64,000 nt of DNA, taken from NCBI GenBank assembly GCA_028386065.3, contig JAKUCV010004362.1, positions 103,575-167,574 of the forward strand. The letters are read 5' to 3'. This document shows positions 55,341-64,000 of the stretch, piece by piece. The position numbers were made by a program, and so were the translations under genes. Each line of letters starts with the position of its first letter. Position 1 is the first letter of the stretch. The notes below the pieces were generated by a model that saw nothing but the letters and a program-made list of their open reading frames with translations, did no database searches and was not told the DNA's origin. Source of the stretch: Turnera subulata (lineage: Eukaryota > Streptophyta > Magnoliopsida > Malpighiales > Passifloraceae).

Positions 55341-56434
55341 ATATATATATATATATAGCAAGCTTCACTCCCTCCTGCAGGCACCTCTCAATCAGGATAT
55401 TGAAAGAAATATAGTAATGACATGTAGAAATTTGTAGGACTAGTTATGAACAATTAAAATTTCACATATGAAATAAAAAAACACTTTCACTGTCAATACG
55501 CCATCTATTCTTCTGTAATAAATTCAAATTTTAGGTGAAGATTTATATCTTGATAAATAAGTGACTAGAAACTTTTTGTGCCAGTAAGTATTATTATTTC
55601 TCGATTTCAAATTCCCTTTCTTTTAGTCTCTTTGTTTTGTATTTATATGTTAGTTATTCGTCTTTTGCGCAGGTGAGTATTATTATTTCCACAATTTCTA
55701 GCAATTGCATTTTGATAATTACTTTCCTTCTTTTATATTTTGTTTGTGTAACAAAATGCCATTTCTTAATTTGTGCAGGAAAAGTCATTTAGTCTCCCTT
55801 AAAATCTGGTGTTTGTTTAATTTAAGTGTTTAAAAATCTCTTTTTAATTTGCATTTGTTTGTTCTCCTCACACAAAGCAAGTGAATATTCTTATTTTTCT
55901 AATTTTTATTTTTTCTCTTGCACTTTCACATTTATTATAGTTGAGCATAATTGGTGCAGAGGTATACTAGGTATACTAAATTTTTAAAAGACCATCTGTG
56001 CGATGTACGAGAATTGTAATAACGATGCAGGTATTATGAACTACCATATAAGAATGCTATGATAGGCAAGTATAATTTGATTCTCATTATTAACAACTTT
56101 TCACCAATTATGCTGCACAAAGGTTAGTTAATATATTACACGATCGCTCATTATTGGGATAGGAAATACCTCTAGCTCGTTTATATTTTGAAAGTGTCCC
56201 CTCCATATACTTTAACTACTAAACTTGCGGGGTTTTTTGGTTTTTTTCTTTAATTACTTAATCACTCTCTCCCTAATTATCGAACCGGTTACCCTCAGCT
56301 TCTTTAAATATCTTTTACTTCCCTTCTCAAACACAAAAACATTTCCTTGATTCAAAGTCTCTCAAACTCTTAGCTCACTAGAAAATCTCTCCTCACCGAA
56401 ATCCTTTTCCTCACCAAAACAATTTCACTTCAGT
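55341..56434. other. TA tract and AT-rich DNA before Sirevirus E3
   Basis: (AT)8 at 55341-55356, then AT-rich DNA without a gene to about 56090. The last 300 bases contain CT-rich leader-like DNA that may be the untranslated region before the E3 env-like ORF. No pol sequence is visible. Confidence 0.5.
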
Positions 56435-58951
56435 ATGAAAAGGAAACCCTAAACACTCAAAAATAAAGAAGAGTGCAACTGCATCCAAATCTAGACTTCC
56501 TGGAAGAACTAAGCTTGACAAAGACTCTGCATCCTCCCAAGATGGCGGTGAAAGAGAAAAGCAAGGATGCCTGCTCAAGCCATGTAGCTGAGTTAACTTC
56601 ACCTGAAAGGGCTGTGGCAGATGACCTTGACAAATTTAAGGCTGTAGTAGAAGAATTAGAAAAGTAGAGGAAAGAGATTGGTGAAAAATCATGGCCTGAG
56701 CATGGACCCTGGGTGCCTAAGGATCAAATCCCACCTCCAGAATGTTCATTCACTTCTCCATCCAAAGACATACAACCACCTGGTAATCTTTTTGAATCCG
56801 ATTTGCTTAGACCAGACCCTATTAATGTATTTATACCTCCTTTAGAAGTGTCTAATTTTCCTACACCAGTCATGCAACACCCTGTCTTCACTATTGATAA
56901 GAGTGATATTGATAGAGCCATTAGGGTTAATGCTGAAAAGAGCTCTGAGAAGGAATTTGTTCATATTCTTGGTGCCGATTTGAGTTCTCTTATAAACTCT
57001 GTTGTCAGAGGTTTCAAACCACCTCCTGGTCATGATGATGAACTGTATTAGCAAAAGAAAGCGGAGAGAATTTGGGGATATGGTGTCTACCTTCTTTATT
57101 ACGGATCTACTCCCAAAGAGGGTCTCATTAGGCAGCCCACTATGGAGGAAGAGCAAGCCTACACCAAGGCTTTGCATGAGGAAGTTAAGCAACTTGACGC
57201 TGTTGAGAAGGCTAAACAGACAGCCACTGTGGTTTCTGACGTGGTTCCAGACATGGTTCCTCCAGTGGTTCTAAAGGTGGTTTCTATCAAAACTACCCCA
57301 CATCCAATAGGGAGGACACAGACCGTGGATCTGAATCTTCCACAGGATGATGATAATGTTGATGTGATGGCAAATATGCTAAGAGTTGAGAGGGAGGCTG
57401 TTGACTCAGTTCAACAACCAAAAACTGTGGTTTTTGAAAAACCACATGACGAAATAGATGATCGGCAAAATTTACATGGAGAAGATGTGTCTGCTCAAAA
57501 CAAGAACGACAGTGTTTCCTCTAGTCCAATGAAGAGGAAGCTGAGACCTGCCACTCCTATGAAGAATATTGGAATATCCTTTTAAGAACCCATCAACTCC
57601 ATTGGTTGCAAAGAAACCAGATCCAAAACCAATGTCCAAAGTTGAAGGAAAGAGAAATGTTGGTGAACCTGAACCTGAACTAGAGCCTAAAGATGGAGAA
57701 GAGTCAGAGAATGAATCTGGGTCAGAAGCTGCAGAATCTGAAGCTGAGGCATCTGAAGAGGCTGAGGTCTCTAAGAAAAGAAAGAGAGGAGATGAATTCG
57801 AAGATGATTCTGATTTTGCTGCAGACGACAATGGTGATGCTAAAGACAATGAGAAATAAATTTTGATGATGACAATGATGATAATGATGAAGAGACGACA
57901 ATGGTGATGCTAAAGACAATGAGAAATAAATTTTGATGATGACATTAATGATGATAATGATGAAGATGATGAAGAGGATGAGTAGGAGGAAGAAGAAGAA
58001 ACCCTTGCGAAGCCACCAAAGAAGAAAGCCAAAGGAGAGTTGAAAGGTAAGTCTATTGACAAGAAAAGAGTAGCGAATCTATTTGCCTTTTATCCAGCAC
58101 ACACTGTGGTTATGGAAGACGTTGAGGGTCTTGGCGTATCACAGATTCTCAGAAAGGTGCTTCTTGGGCACTTGGCTACTCTCGAAGCAAAAGGATACAA
58201 GAGAGTGGTTAGAGAGTTCTACAAGAATATGCAGTCTACCTTGAATGCTTCTGGTGCTACTGAAAAGATTACAACTCGCCTTAAGGGGATGATGGTAACC
58301 ATCACAACTAATGACATCAATGAAGTTATGAAATTAAAGCGGGAAAGCTTAAGGTGGTGTATGGTATAAACATCGCAAAGGAACTCTCACAGATTCTGAA
58401 GGGAACAAATTGGTTTTTGGGAAAACTAGTCAGAGGGGCAAGTAAGGAACCTGTCTCCTCAGCACCGAGTTTTGATGTACATGCTGACAAGGGTGGTTTT
58501 ACCCCGACCATATCATCGAACCACTATCAAGCTATGTGATCAGTGGACAACGACATGCATTCTGAAGAAGACTCTCATGTGTTATGGGACATTGATTCTG
58601 CATCACTTGGCTACTTGCAAGTTTCCTTGTCATGGGGGTTTGATTACACTTCTGGCCCGCAAACTCTCTAAAACCCCTACTGATGAAGACAAACCAATCA
58701 GTCCAGAACTCATCAATACTCTCACTCTTTCCAAGATGTCCATCAAACCTGATGCAGATGGAACTTTTTCTGTCACTAAGAAAATCAAAGGGAAGGTGCC
58801 TCAGAGGGATGATTAGTTGCTCGGATAACTGCTATGGAAGAAATGTTGGAAGAAATCAACGAGCAGATGACTGATTTTGAAGATAAAAGTGATGGAAACT
58901 CTGGACCAGATTGCTACTTCACTTCCTGAGCCAGACACTAATGATGAGTGA
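56435..58951 (+). pseudogene. Sirevirus env-like ORF, E3 (broken)
   Basis: The start ATG at 56435 is followed at once by a stop. The main pieces are 56713-57051, 57142-57585, 57569-57859, 58040-58369 and 58472-58816. Order as in E1: helical N-terminal part, Glu/Lys-rich low complexity (57650-58030), globular domain (VANLFAFYPAHTVVMEDVE; LATLEAKGYKRVVREFYKN; MLTRVVLPRPYHRTT; LHHLATCKFPCHGGLITLL), and the tail DKVMETLDQIATSLPEP-like to 58951. It preserves more N-terminal sequence than E1. A TGTGGTTTTTGAAAAACCACA hairpin motif lies at about 57426-57446 inside coding sequence. Confidence 0.65.
57824..57963 (+). repeat. 70-bp tandem duplication in the E3 acidic tract
   Basis: GACGACAATGGTGATGCTAA occurs at 57824 and 57894 with the same following sequence, including an in-frame TAA in each copy. 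The duplication therefore post-dates or spread the stop. It lies in the same low-complexity zone as the E1 duplications. Confidence 0.8.
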
Positions 58952-59500
58952 TGCACTCAACTGCCTGATGCCCCTAGGACATGCATTTGCATTTTGAGCA
59001 CTTCAAGGTTTCCTGCATGCTTCCTCTTCTAGTTTTACATGTTGGTTCTTCTGTTGGTTTTTACTTTGGTTTCAGTGCTGAACTATGTTATGTTTTAAGT
59101 TCTATTCTCGGATATTTGGTTCTATTTCTGTTTCTGGATATTGCTGGACATTATGCTTTTGATCCTAAATAGATGATCTTATGCTATGCTTACCTATTTA
59201 TCTACCCTTTACCCTGATGATTTTTGTTGATGCCAAAAAGGGGAGAAATGTTATGTCTTTTGTTGATGTTGAATCATATTATATGGATGATTCTTGAACA
59301 TATTTGCAAGAAGTTGGTGCTATTTGCAGGGGGAGTTCTTTAGGCTAAGCAGACTAGCCAAAGGTGCTTTAAGCACAAAAATATTTTTATAGGGGGGGCA
59401 ACAAAACAGGGGGAGTGCACTTATACGAAGTGTTTTCTTAACTAATCTTGTTTTTTTCAGGAATCAACACAATATTTGTCATCATAAAAAAGGGGGAGAT
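58952..59500 (+). other. Sirevirus E3 3' non-coding region and polypurine tract
   Basis: Purine tracts AAAAAGGGGAGAAA (near 59236), GCAGGGGGAG (near 59326), ATAGGGGGGGC and ACAGGGGGAG (59389-59420), and the final AAAAAAGGGGGAGAT (59486-59500) after TTTGTCATCAT. Same layout as E1 and E2. Confidence 0.65.
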
Positions 59501-59675
59501 TGTTAGCCTAAACATGGACTTAACGAGAAGATTAATGCTAATCTATGATTAACCATGTTTAGTATGTTATTATATATTGATTTTGATGATTAACAAAGTA
59601 GGTCAAATATGTGGTGTATACACTTGTGTTGATCGAATGTGCAGCTTGGTTTCATAAAAAAATCACACAGCTTGG
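59501..59675 (+). mobile_element. Start of the 3' LTR of Sirevirus E3, interrupted
   Basis: TGTTAGCCTAAACATGGAC matches the start of the E1 and E2 LTRs. Only 175 bp are present before the next element begins at 59676. The remainder is probably to the right of the window. Confidence 0.75.
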
Positions 59676-61263
59676 TGTGAGAACCAGACCCACAGTTAAT
59701 TGGGCCTCCTCACCTATTCCTTTACACCTTCTTCTTAACCATCACCTAATATCTTTGGAGTAGCCACCCAAATTTTATTATAGGACAAAAATCTGGAAAA
59801 CCCGTTCTTAAATCCCAATGACTCTGTTTAAGGCAACTGATTAGCGAACCAAAGATATTGGGCCTAGGGGTTTGTCACGGATGGGAAGGTGTTAGGCACC
59901 CATCCGTTTTGGGGCGAAATTTGGTGCAATTGCGGAATAATTGCATGCCTTGTAAAAGTTTGTGTTGTGTGGAAACAAATAACGAAATTGAATTGAAATA
60001 AAAAGGAAAATAAAAATAATTGGGCTTGAGTTTCCACCACTAGAAACCACCTACGTACTTCGGCGACCGGGTTCAAAGCCCACGTAGTTCTTGTTATGGC
60101 ATCACAACAATTACATCATCAATAGCATCAGCAACTCACCAACAAATAATAGACAAAAATGGGATTTAGGATTACCTCTTGTAGCCCTCCTCTAGCTCCT
60201 TTGTTTCGGTTGTGTTTTCCACCCACTTTTTTTTCCACTTCTTAGCTCAATCTTTGATTCCTTCTTGGTCTACCCTTGCTGCTCTTTGGTTGATGCTTTT
60301 CACGAAAATTTTCCAGAGTTTTGCCTAAGAATGTTTCTAGACTGGGAGAGGTACAGTTTCTCCAAGTACTAAAGCTTATGGGGGGTGTATGTGAAAGAGA
60401 GATTGTGTCCTTTGGATGTGAATTGGAGGTCCTATTTATAGAGTTCTGGGGAGTTCAGGGGTTGTGCACCTCTTAATGGTTAAGATTCTAGCCTAAAATC
60501 TGAGCTAAAATCTTGTAGGATCAAATTAGAAACAAAAATGGGGAAAAATCTGCATTCTGGGCACCCATGACCGCCATGCCTGGCGGTCATCCTTGCATGA
60601 CCGCCAGATGGCCGCCCGACTCCCCTAGGTTTTACTGGTTCTTTCCTTTTTTGGTCCCCAATCCCCCTAATTCTGCCCTGATTTGATCTAACCGTGTAAT
60701 TAACCCCTAATCAATCCAGAGAAATCCACTTTTCTTGAGTAGTACTCCTCCTAATCATCCCATAACTGATTGATACACATTAAACCCCCATTTTATGCAA
60801 GAATCATACCAAAAGCATATTTACCTTTTAAAGGAAGATTTGATCCTGATTTTTCATGAAAATCAGAGTCAAGACTAGTCTGCAAGTAATGTGTTTATGG
60901 GCTAATCAACTCTAGAGAATCTATATCCTATTAACTTGGGCCTCTAAATTTATTCCTAACCAAAAAGTAAATCATCTCATTATAATTGGATTGGAATTAA
61001 TAATAAAACCCAAATAAATAGAATAAAACATATTTTAGTACATTAGACCTTAATATATATTTTTATCCTATGATTAAATCATCTCATTAATCCTAAGATT
61101 CAAACACATAAAAGGTTTAAATTGCCAAAATATATAAATTCTAGTAAAATAAATTTTAATCATGCCTTAACCAAATACCGAATCATCTCATCAGTCTCAA
61201 GGCCCAAGTATGTTTAAAATCCAATTTAGCAGAACATCCGTTGGTCAAATTTGGGTGTTCACA
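59676..61263 (+). mobile_element. Tat/Ogre-like LTR, copy C (5' LTR)
   Basis: Starts TGTGAGAACC, ends GGGTGTTCACA; about 1588 bp. It shares with copies A and B the GGATGGGAAGGTGTTAGGCA block (59878), CTACGTAC (60051), TATA region CCTATTTATAG (60431) and GACCGCC palindromes (60567-60620). The internal leader to its right is homologous to that after copy B, so this is a 5' LTR of an element inserted in Sirevirus E3. No convincing primer-binding site follows 61263. Confidence 0.7.
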
Positions 61264-62335
61264 TATGCCCCTCGTTGATGAGTCCTTAGAAGTTAAGGAC
61301 GAAACAACGCAAGAAAAGGAACAACCAAATTTGAATGATTGATGTAAGTGGTGTGTGTCAAAGGTTGAAGCATCCCATGCTCCTCCTCGGGAATCTTCTC
61401 ATCCCAAAGGTTTGTGAGGAATAAGCCCTCGGTTTTTTAGATTGTGAGGACTGGGTCCTCGGTTTGTGGTTTGCGAAGATCTGGTCTTCGGCTTGCGGGG
61501 ATCATCTCATCCTAGATTGTGGCTTTCGGGAATCATCTCATCCCAGGGTTTCCAAGAACTGGGTCCTCGGCTTGTGATTTGCGAAGATCGGGCCCTTGGC
61601 TTGTGTTTGCGGGGACTGGATCCTCAATTTTAATTTTGCGAGAAACGGGACCTCGGCTTTGTGTTTGCGGGGACTGGGTCCTCGACTTTGGTTTTGACAG
61701 GGCAAAGAGAGGCCTATTGATGACCGAGCCACTCTTAGACTACTCCTTACCTCACCGCCTCTCCTTGTCACTTAAAGGGTGCTTGGCTTTAGGTTTGCGG
61801 GGACTGGGTCCTCGACTTTGGGTTTACTCAACCCGGGATTACTCATATCTAGGTCTGCTTATCTCAAGGTTTGCAAGAACTGGGTCCCGGCTTTGGGTTT
61901 GCTCATCTCAAGGTCTGCGAGAACTGGGTCCCGACTTTGGGTTGGTTTTCTTAAAGTTTACTCATATCTAGGTTTGTTCATCTCAACTCAGGATTATGAG
62001 GACTGGGTCCTCGGGGTTTTGGTTCACTCAACTCAAGGTTTGCGAGAACTGGGTCCTGGCTTTGGGTTCGCTCCTCTCTTGGTTTCCTCACATCTAGGTT
62101 TGCTCAAGGTTGCAAGAACTAGGTTCTTGGCTTTGGTTTTTCTCGTCTCAAGGTTTGCGAGAACTAGGTCTCCAGCTTTAGGTTTGTTTATCTCTGAGTT
62201 TGCTCCTCTCAAGGTTTGCAAGAACTAGGTCCCTGGCTTTGGGTTTGCAAGAACTGGGTCCTTGGCTTATAGGTTTTTGGGTTTATCTCAACTCGGGATT
62301 GCGAGGGCAGGGTCCTCGGATTTTCGCTTTCCATG
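61264..62335 (+). repeat. Leader repeat array 1: degenerate GGTTTGCGAGAACTGGGTCC units
   Basis: After the block shared with copy B (TCGTTGATGAGTCCTTAGAA), about 1 kb is built of imperfect units of the type GGTTTGCGAGAACTGGGTCC followed by TCGGCTTTGGG, interspersed with CTCATCTC-type blocks. Units vary in length from about 30 to 75 bp. The 150-codon ORFs here are by-products of the repeat. An untranslated or regulatory RNA leader is the simplest reading. Confidence 0.65.
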
Positions 62336-62484
62336 GATTCCGTTCCATGGCCTGATTGCCTCATCTCTAGGTATCTCAGGTTCTCTAATTGTCTAACTGG
62401 TCTGGGAAAAGTGCTGTCTCGCGGTTTGGTTTGTCTATGGCTTATGTGCCTCATGTTTCCGGGTTCCCTAGCGGGTTTGAAAGA

Positions 62485-62770
62485 AATGGGGCACATCATG
62501 CCCCTTGCCAAGGTGGGGGCACATCATGCCCCTGGTTCGATTTTCTCGAGGTGGGGCATGATGCCCCCAGCAACATCAAGTTGTGGGTTCAGAAAGGTGG
62601 GATCTAGTATTCCCCTAGTTCATAATCACCCCGGGTGTCTCATCCCAAAAACAAATTTTTCAACAAAGAATCGAGCAGGTGGGCTTGTCATGCCCCTGGA
62701 AATTCATCAGTCAAGGTGGGGTAACGTACCCCTGGAAACTAAGCAAAATGGGGTTACAGTGCCCCTAATC
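62485..62770 (+). repeat. Leader repeat array 2: GTGGGG...ATGCCCC inverted motifs
   Basis: At least six imperfect copies of a G-run, spacer, C-run motif: GGGGCACATCATGCCCC at 62488, GGGGGCACATCATGCCCC at 62515, GGGGCATGATGCCCC at 62553, and weaker ones near 62600, 62678, 62717 and 62750. Each could form a short stem. This differs from array 1. Confidence 0.6.
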
Positions 62771-63172
62771 CTCGGTTATCAGAAAATTAACGTTTAGCAG
62801 ATTCCATAGGTGATCACTCAATTCAAGCAACTTCTCTTATTATTCGGGACTCAAAAAATATGCATATAGAGGTTTAGTTTCAGAGAAAAAGCCATTCTGG
62901 GGTGCGGGGTCCGCAAAAAAACGAAGAGGGGATCAAAATGGAGGTGGCGGTCATGTGGGGAACCGCGCTAGAGCCAGGCGGTCATATAGGGATAACCGCT
63001 AGGGCTGGCGGTCTTCCCGCCATGACCGCCGACTCCTGTGCGGGTTTAAAACCCCTTTTTCCCTCTCTCTTTTTTATTTCACTCCAAAACACCCCCCAAA
63101 ATATCAAAACCTCTCAATTTTCTTGCCCCAAAACATTCTAGAGTTCTTCTCATGCTCCCTCATTCCGCCTCC

Positions 63173-64000
63173 ATGGCATCAACATCATCTAATCTTCCGA
63201 AATCGGGGGAAGAGTCTATGAAGAAATATTGCCCAAATTCCAATCCGGAGGAGAATATGGATTTGTTGTTAAAATTCCATAGCAGACACAACTCTACTCA
63301 ACTCCACAAAGTCCAAGTAAGTGATTTTCAACACCAAAAATCCATTAAATCCTCATTATGATTGAATTTCAAGTTTTATGCCCATATGCCCCTTGAATTT
63401 TGAATTTATGTGATGCATGCTGTGTTTGATTGTTTAGAAATGCTACTAAGATATCTATAATGCTTTCTCATATGCTCATTTTATGGATCAAATACAAGAA
63501 ATCACAAATTGGGGGTTTAGGGCTCCTGGCAAATTTTGATGATTTTATATGATTCGGATGTTGTTTTGTTGTTATGAATGCATATAATTGATGGTGGGTG
63601 ACTGGGTATTGATGGGCTTGTCCCAAGTTTGGTCAATTTTGAACTTCATCGAGGCGGGTTTTGTGAATTTCTTGTGTTTTGACCTGTAAATAAAATTGTG
63701 TTTTGATGCTGACATGATGTTAGCGTGTAATCCCATCCCCATGATGCATGTCTTCATGTATGTGGTCTTGGTTATGTTTTGCCGAGCCTGAGTTGGCGTG
63801 AGCATTGACTTCTTTTGGTATATCTACATAGGATCCCAACAAATGGCAGCGGAGCCATGTTGTGGCTAATACTCGCCATCTCATTCTAACGCATGTGAAG
63901 AAGAATAAGCCCGTCTAAGATATCATCAAGAGAGTCGGCTTGTGGGATTTCTTCTGTACTTTTCGAGGGGACAGGGTTGATTTGCAAGCGGTATCAACTT
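63173..64000 (+). pseudogene. Spliced 5'-proximal ORF of Tat/Ogre-like copy C (runs off the window)
   Basis: Exon 1 (63173-63316) starts MASTSSNLPKSGEES and ends TCCAA before GTAAGT. A 515-bp intron (63317-63831) ends in CTACATAG. Exon 2 (63832 onward) continues in phase 0 with DPNKWQRSHVVANTRHLILT. A TAA stop at 63916 interrupts it, after which the frame continues (IIKRVGLWDFFCTFRGDRVD). The second part faintly resembles the N-terminal part of plant-mobile-domain proteins, but I am not sure. An ORF before gag is known in Ogre elements. The window ends before gag. Confidence 0.45.

Noticed and set aside
4917..58951. Calling the Sirevirus third ORF a true viral envelope gene
   Set aside because: No signal peptide, fusion segment or clear transmembrane pair is visible in the three relics. 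The term env-like is positional only.
61519..62228. Two 150-codon ORFs as repeat proteins
   Set aside because: They are by-products of the degenerate leader repeats; two different frames are open over the same DNA.

Overview
The window is nuclear DNA of a flowering plant, most likely a eudicot. Two intact single-copy plant genes with GT-AG introns and clear plant homologues sit in an island at about 16.3-24.8 kb. Almost everything else is transposable elements or relics of them, nested in each other, plus one endogenous pararetrovirus. There are no bacterial-style operons, CRISPR arrays or RNA genes that I can see.

Left arm (1-16.3 kb). A truncated chromovirus-type LTR (1-1160) abuts the 3' end of a large Ty3/gypsy element, probably Tat/Ogre-like, with antisense ORF relics (1158-1916) and an LTR (2787-4603). 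This lies in the first of three Sirevirus-type Ty1/copia relics (E1: env-like ORF 4917-7636, 3' LTR 9546-10595), which also carries a PIF/Harbinger-type element (8279-9466). A truncated second Tat/Ogre-like LTR and leader (10606-12500) separates E1 from a second Sirevirus relic (E2: RT/RNase H 12505-13312, env-like 13679-14545, 3' LTR 15215-16279).

Gene island. Tubulin-folding cofactor A (KIESEL type; 3 exons, 113 aa) on + at 17954-19648 converges with a DUF1005 protein gene (2 coding exons, 429 aa) on - at 22294-20590, whose 5' leader and promoter reach about 24.7 kb. AT-rich intergenic DNA follows to 27.4 kb.

Young insertions (27.4-47 kb). A non-autonomous LTR element (27424-35474, minus orientation, 5-bp duplication TGTTG, two LTRs of 2858 bp each) has no gag or pol. 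Its 2.3-kb interior carries two gene-like ORFs antisense to the LTRs, each with its own TATA box; one contains an endonuclease/exonuclease/phosphatase-like segment. About 290 bp further on is a complete but degenerate Tekay-like chromovirus (35770-47039, duplication GGTAT, LTRs of about 2.78 kb), whose reverse transcriptase is split by a 911-bp hAT element.

Pararetrovirus (47.1-55.3 kb, minus strand). An inactivated, florendovirus-like Caulimoviridae copy is arranged as if a circular genome had been opened inside its coat-protein region. It lies between two TA-repeat tracts.

Right arm (55.3-64 kb). A third Sirevirus env-like ORF (E3, 56435-58951) is followed by its 3' LTR, interrupted after 175 bp by a third Tat/Ogre-like element (LTR 59676-61263). 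Its long leader holds two degenerate tandem-repeat arrays and the start of a spliced ORF running off the window.

The strongest candidates for something undescribed are the LTR element with its two self-contained antisense genes and the permuted pararetrovirus. All retroelement coding regions except those two antisense ORFs are visibly broken.
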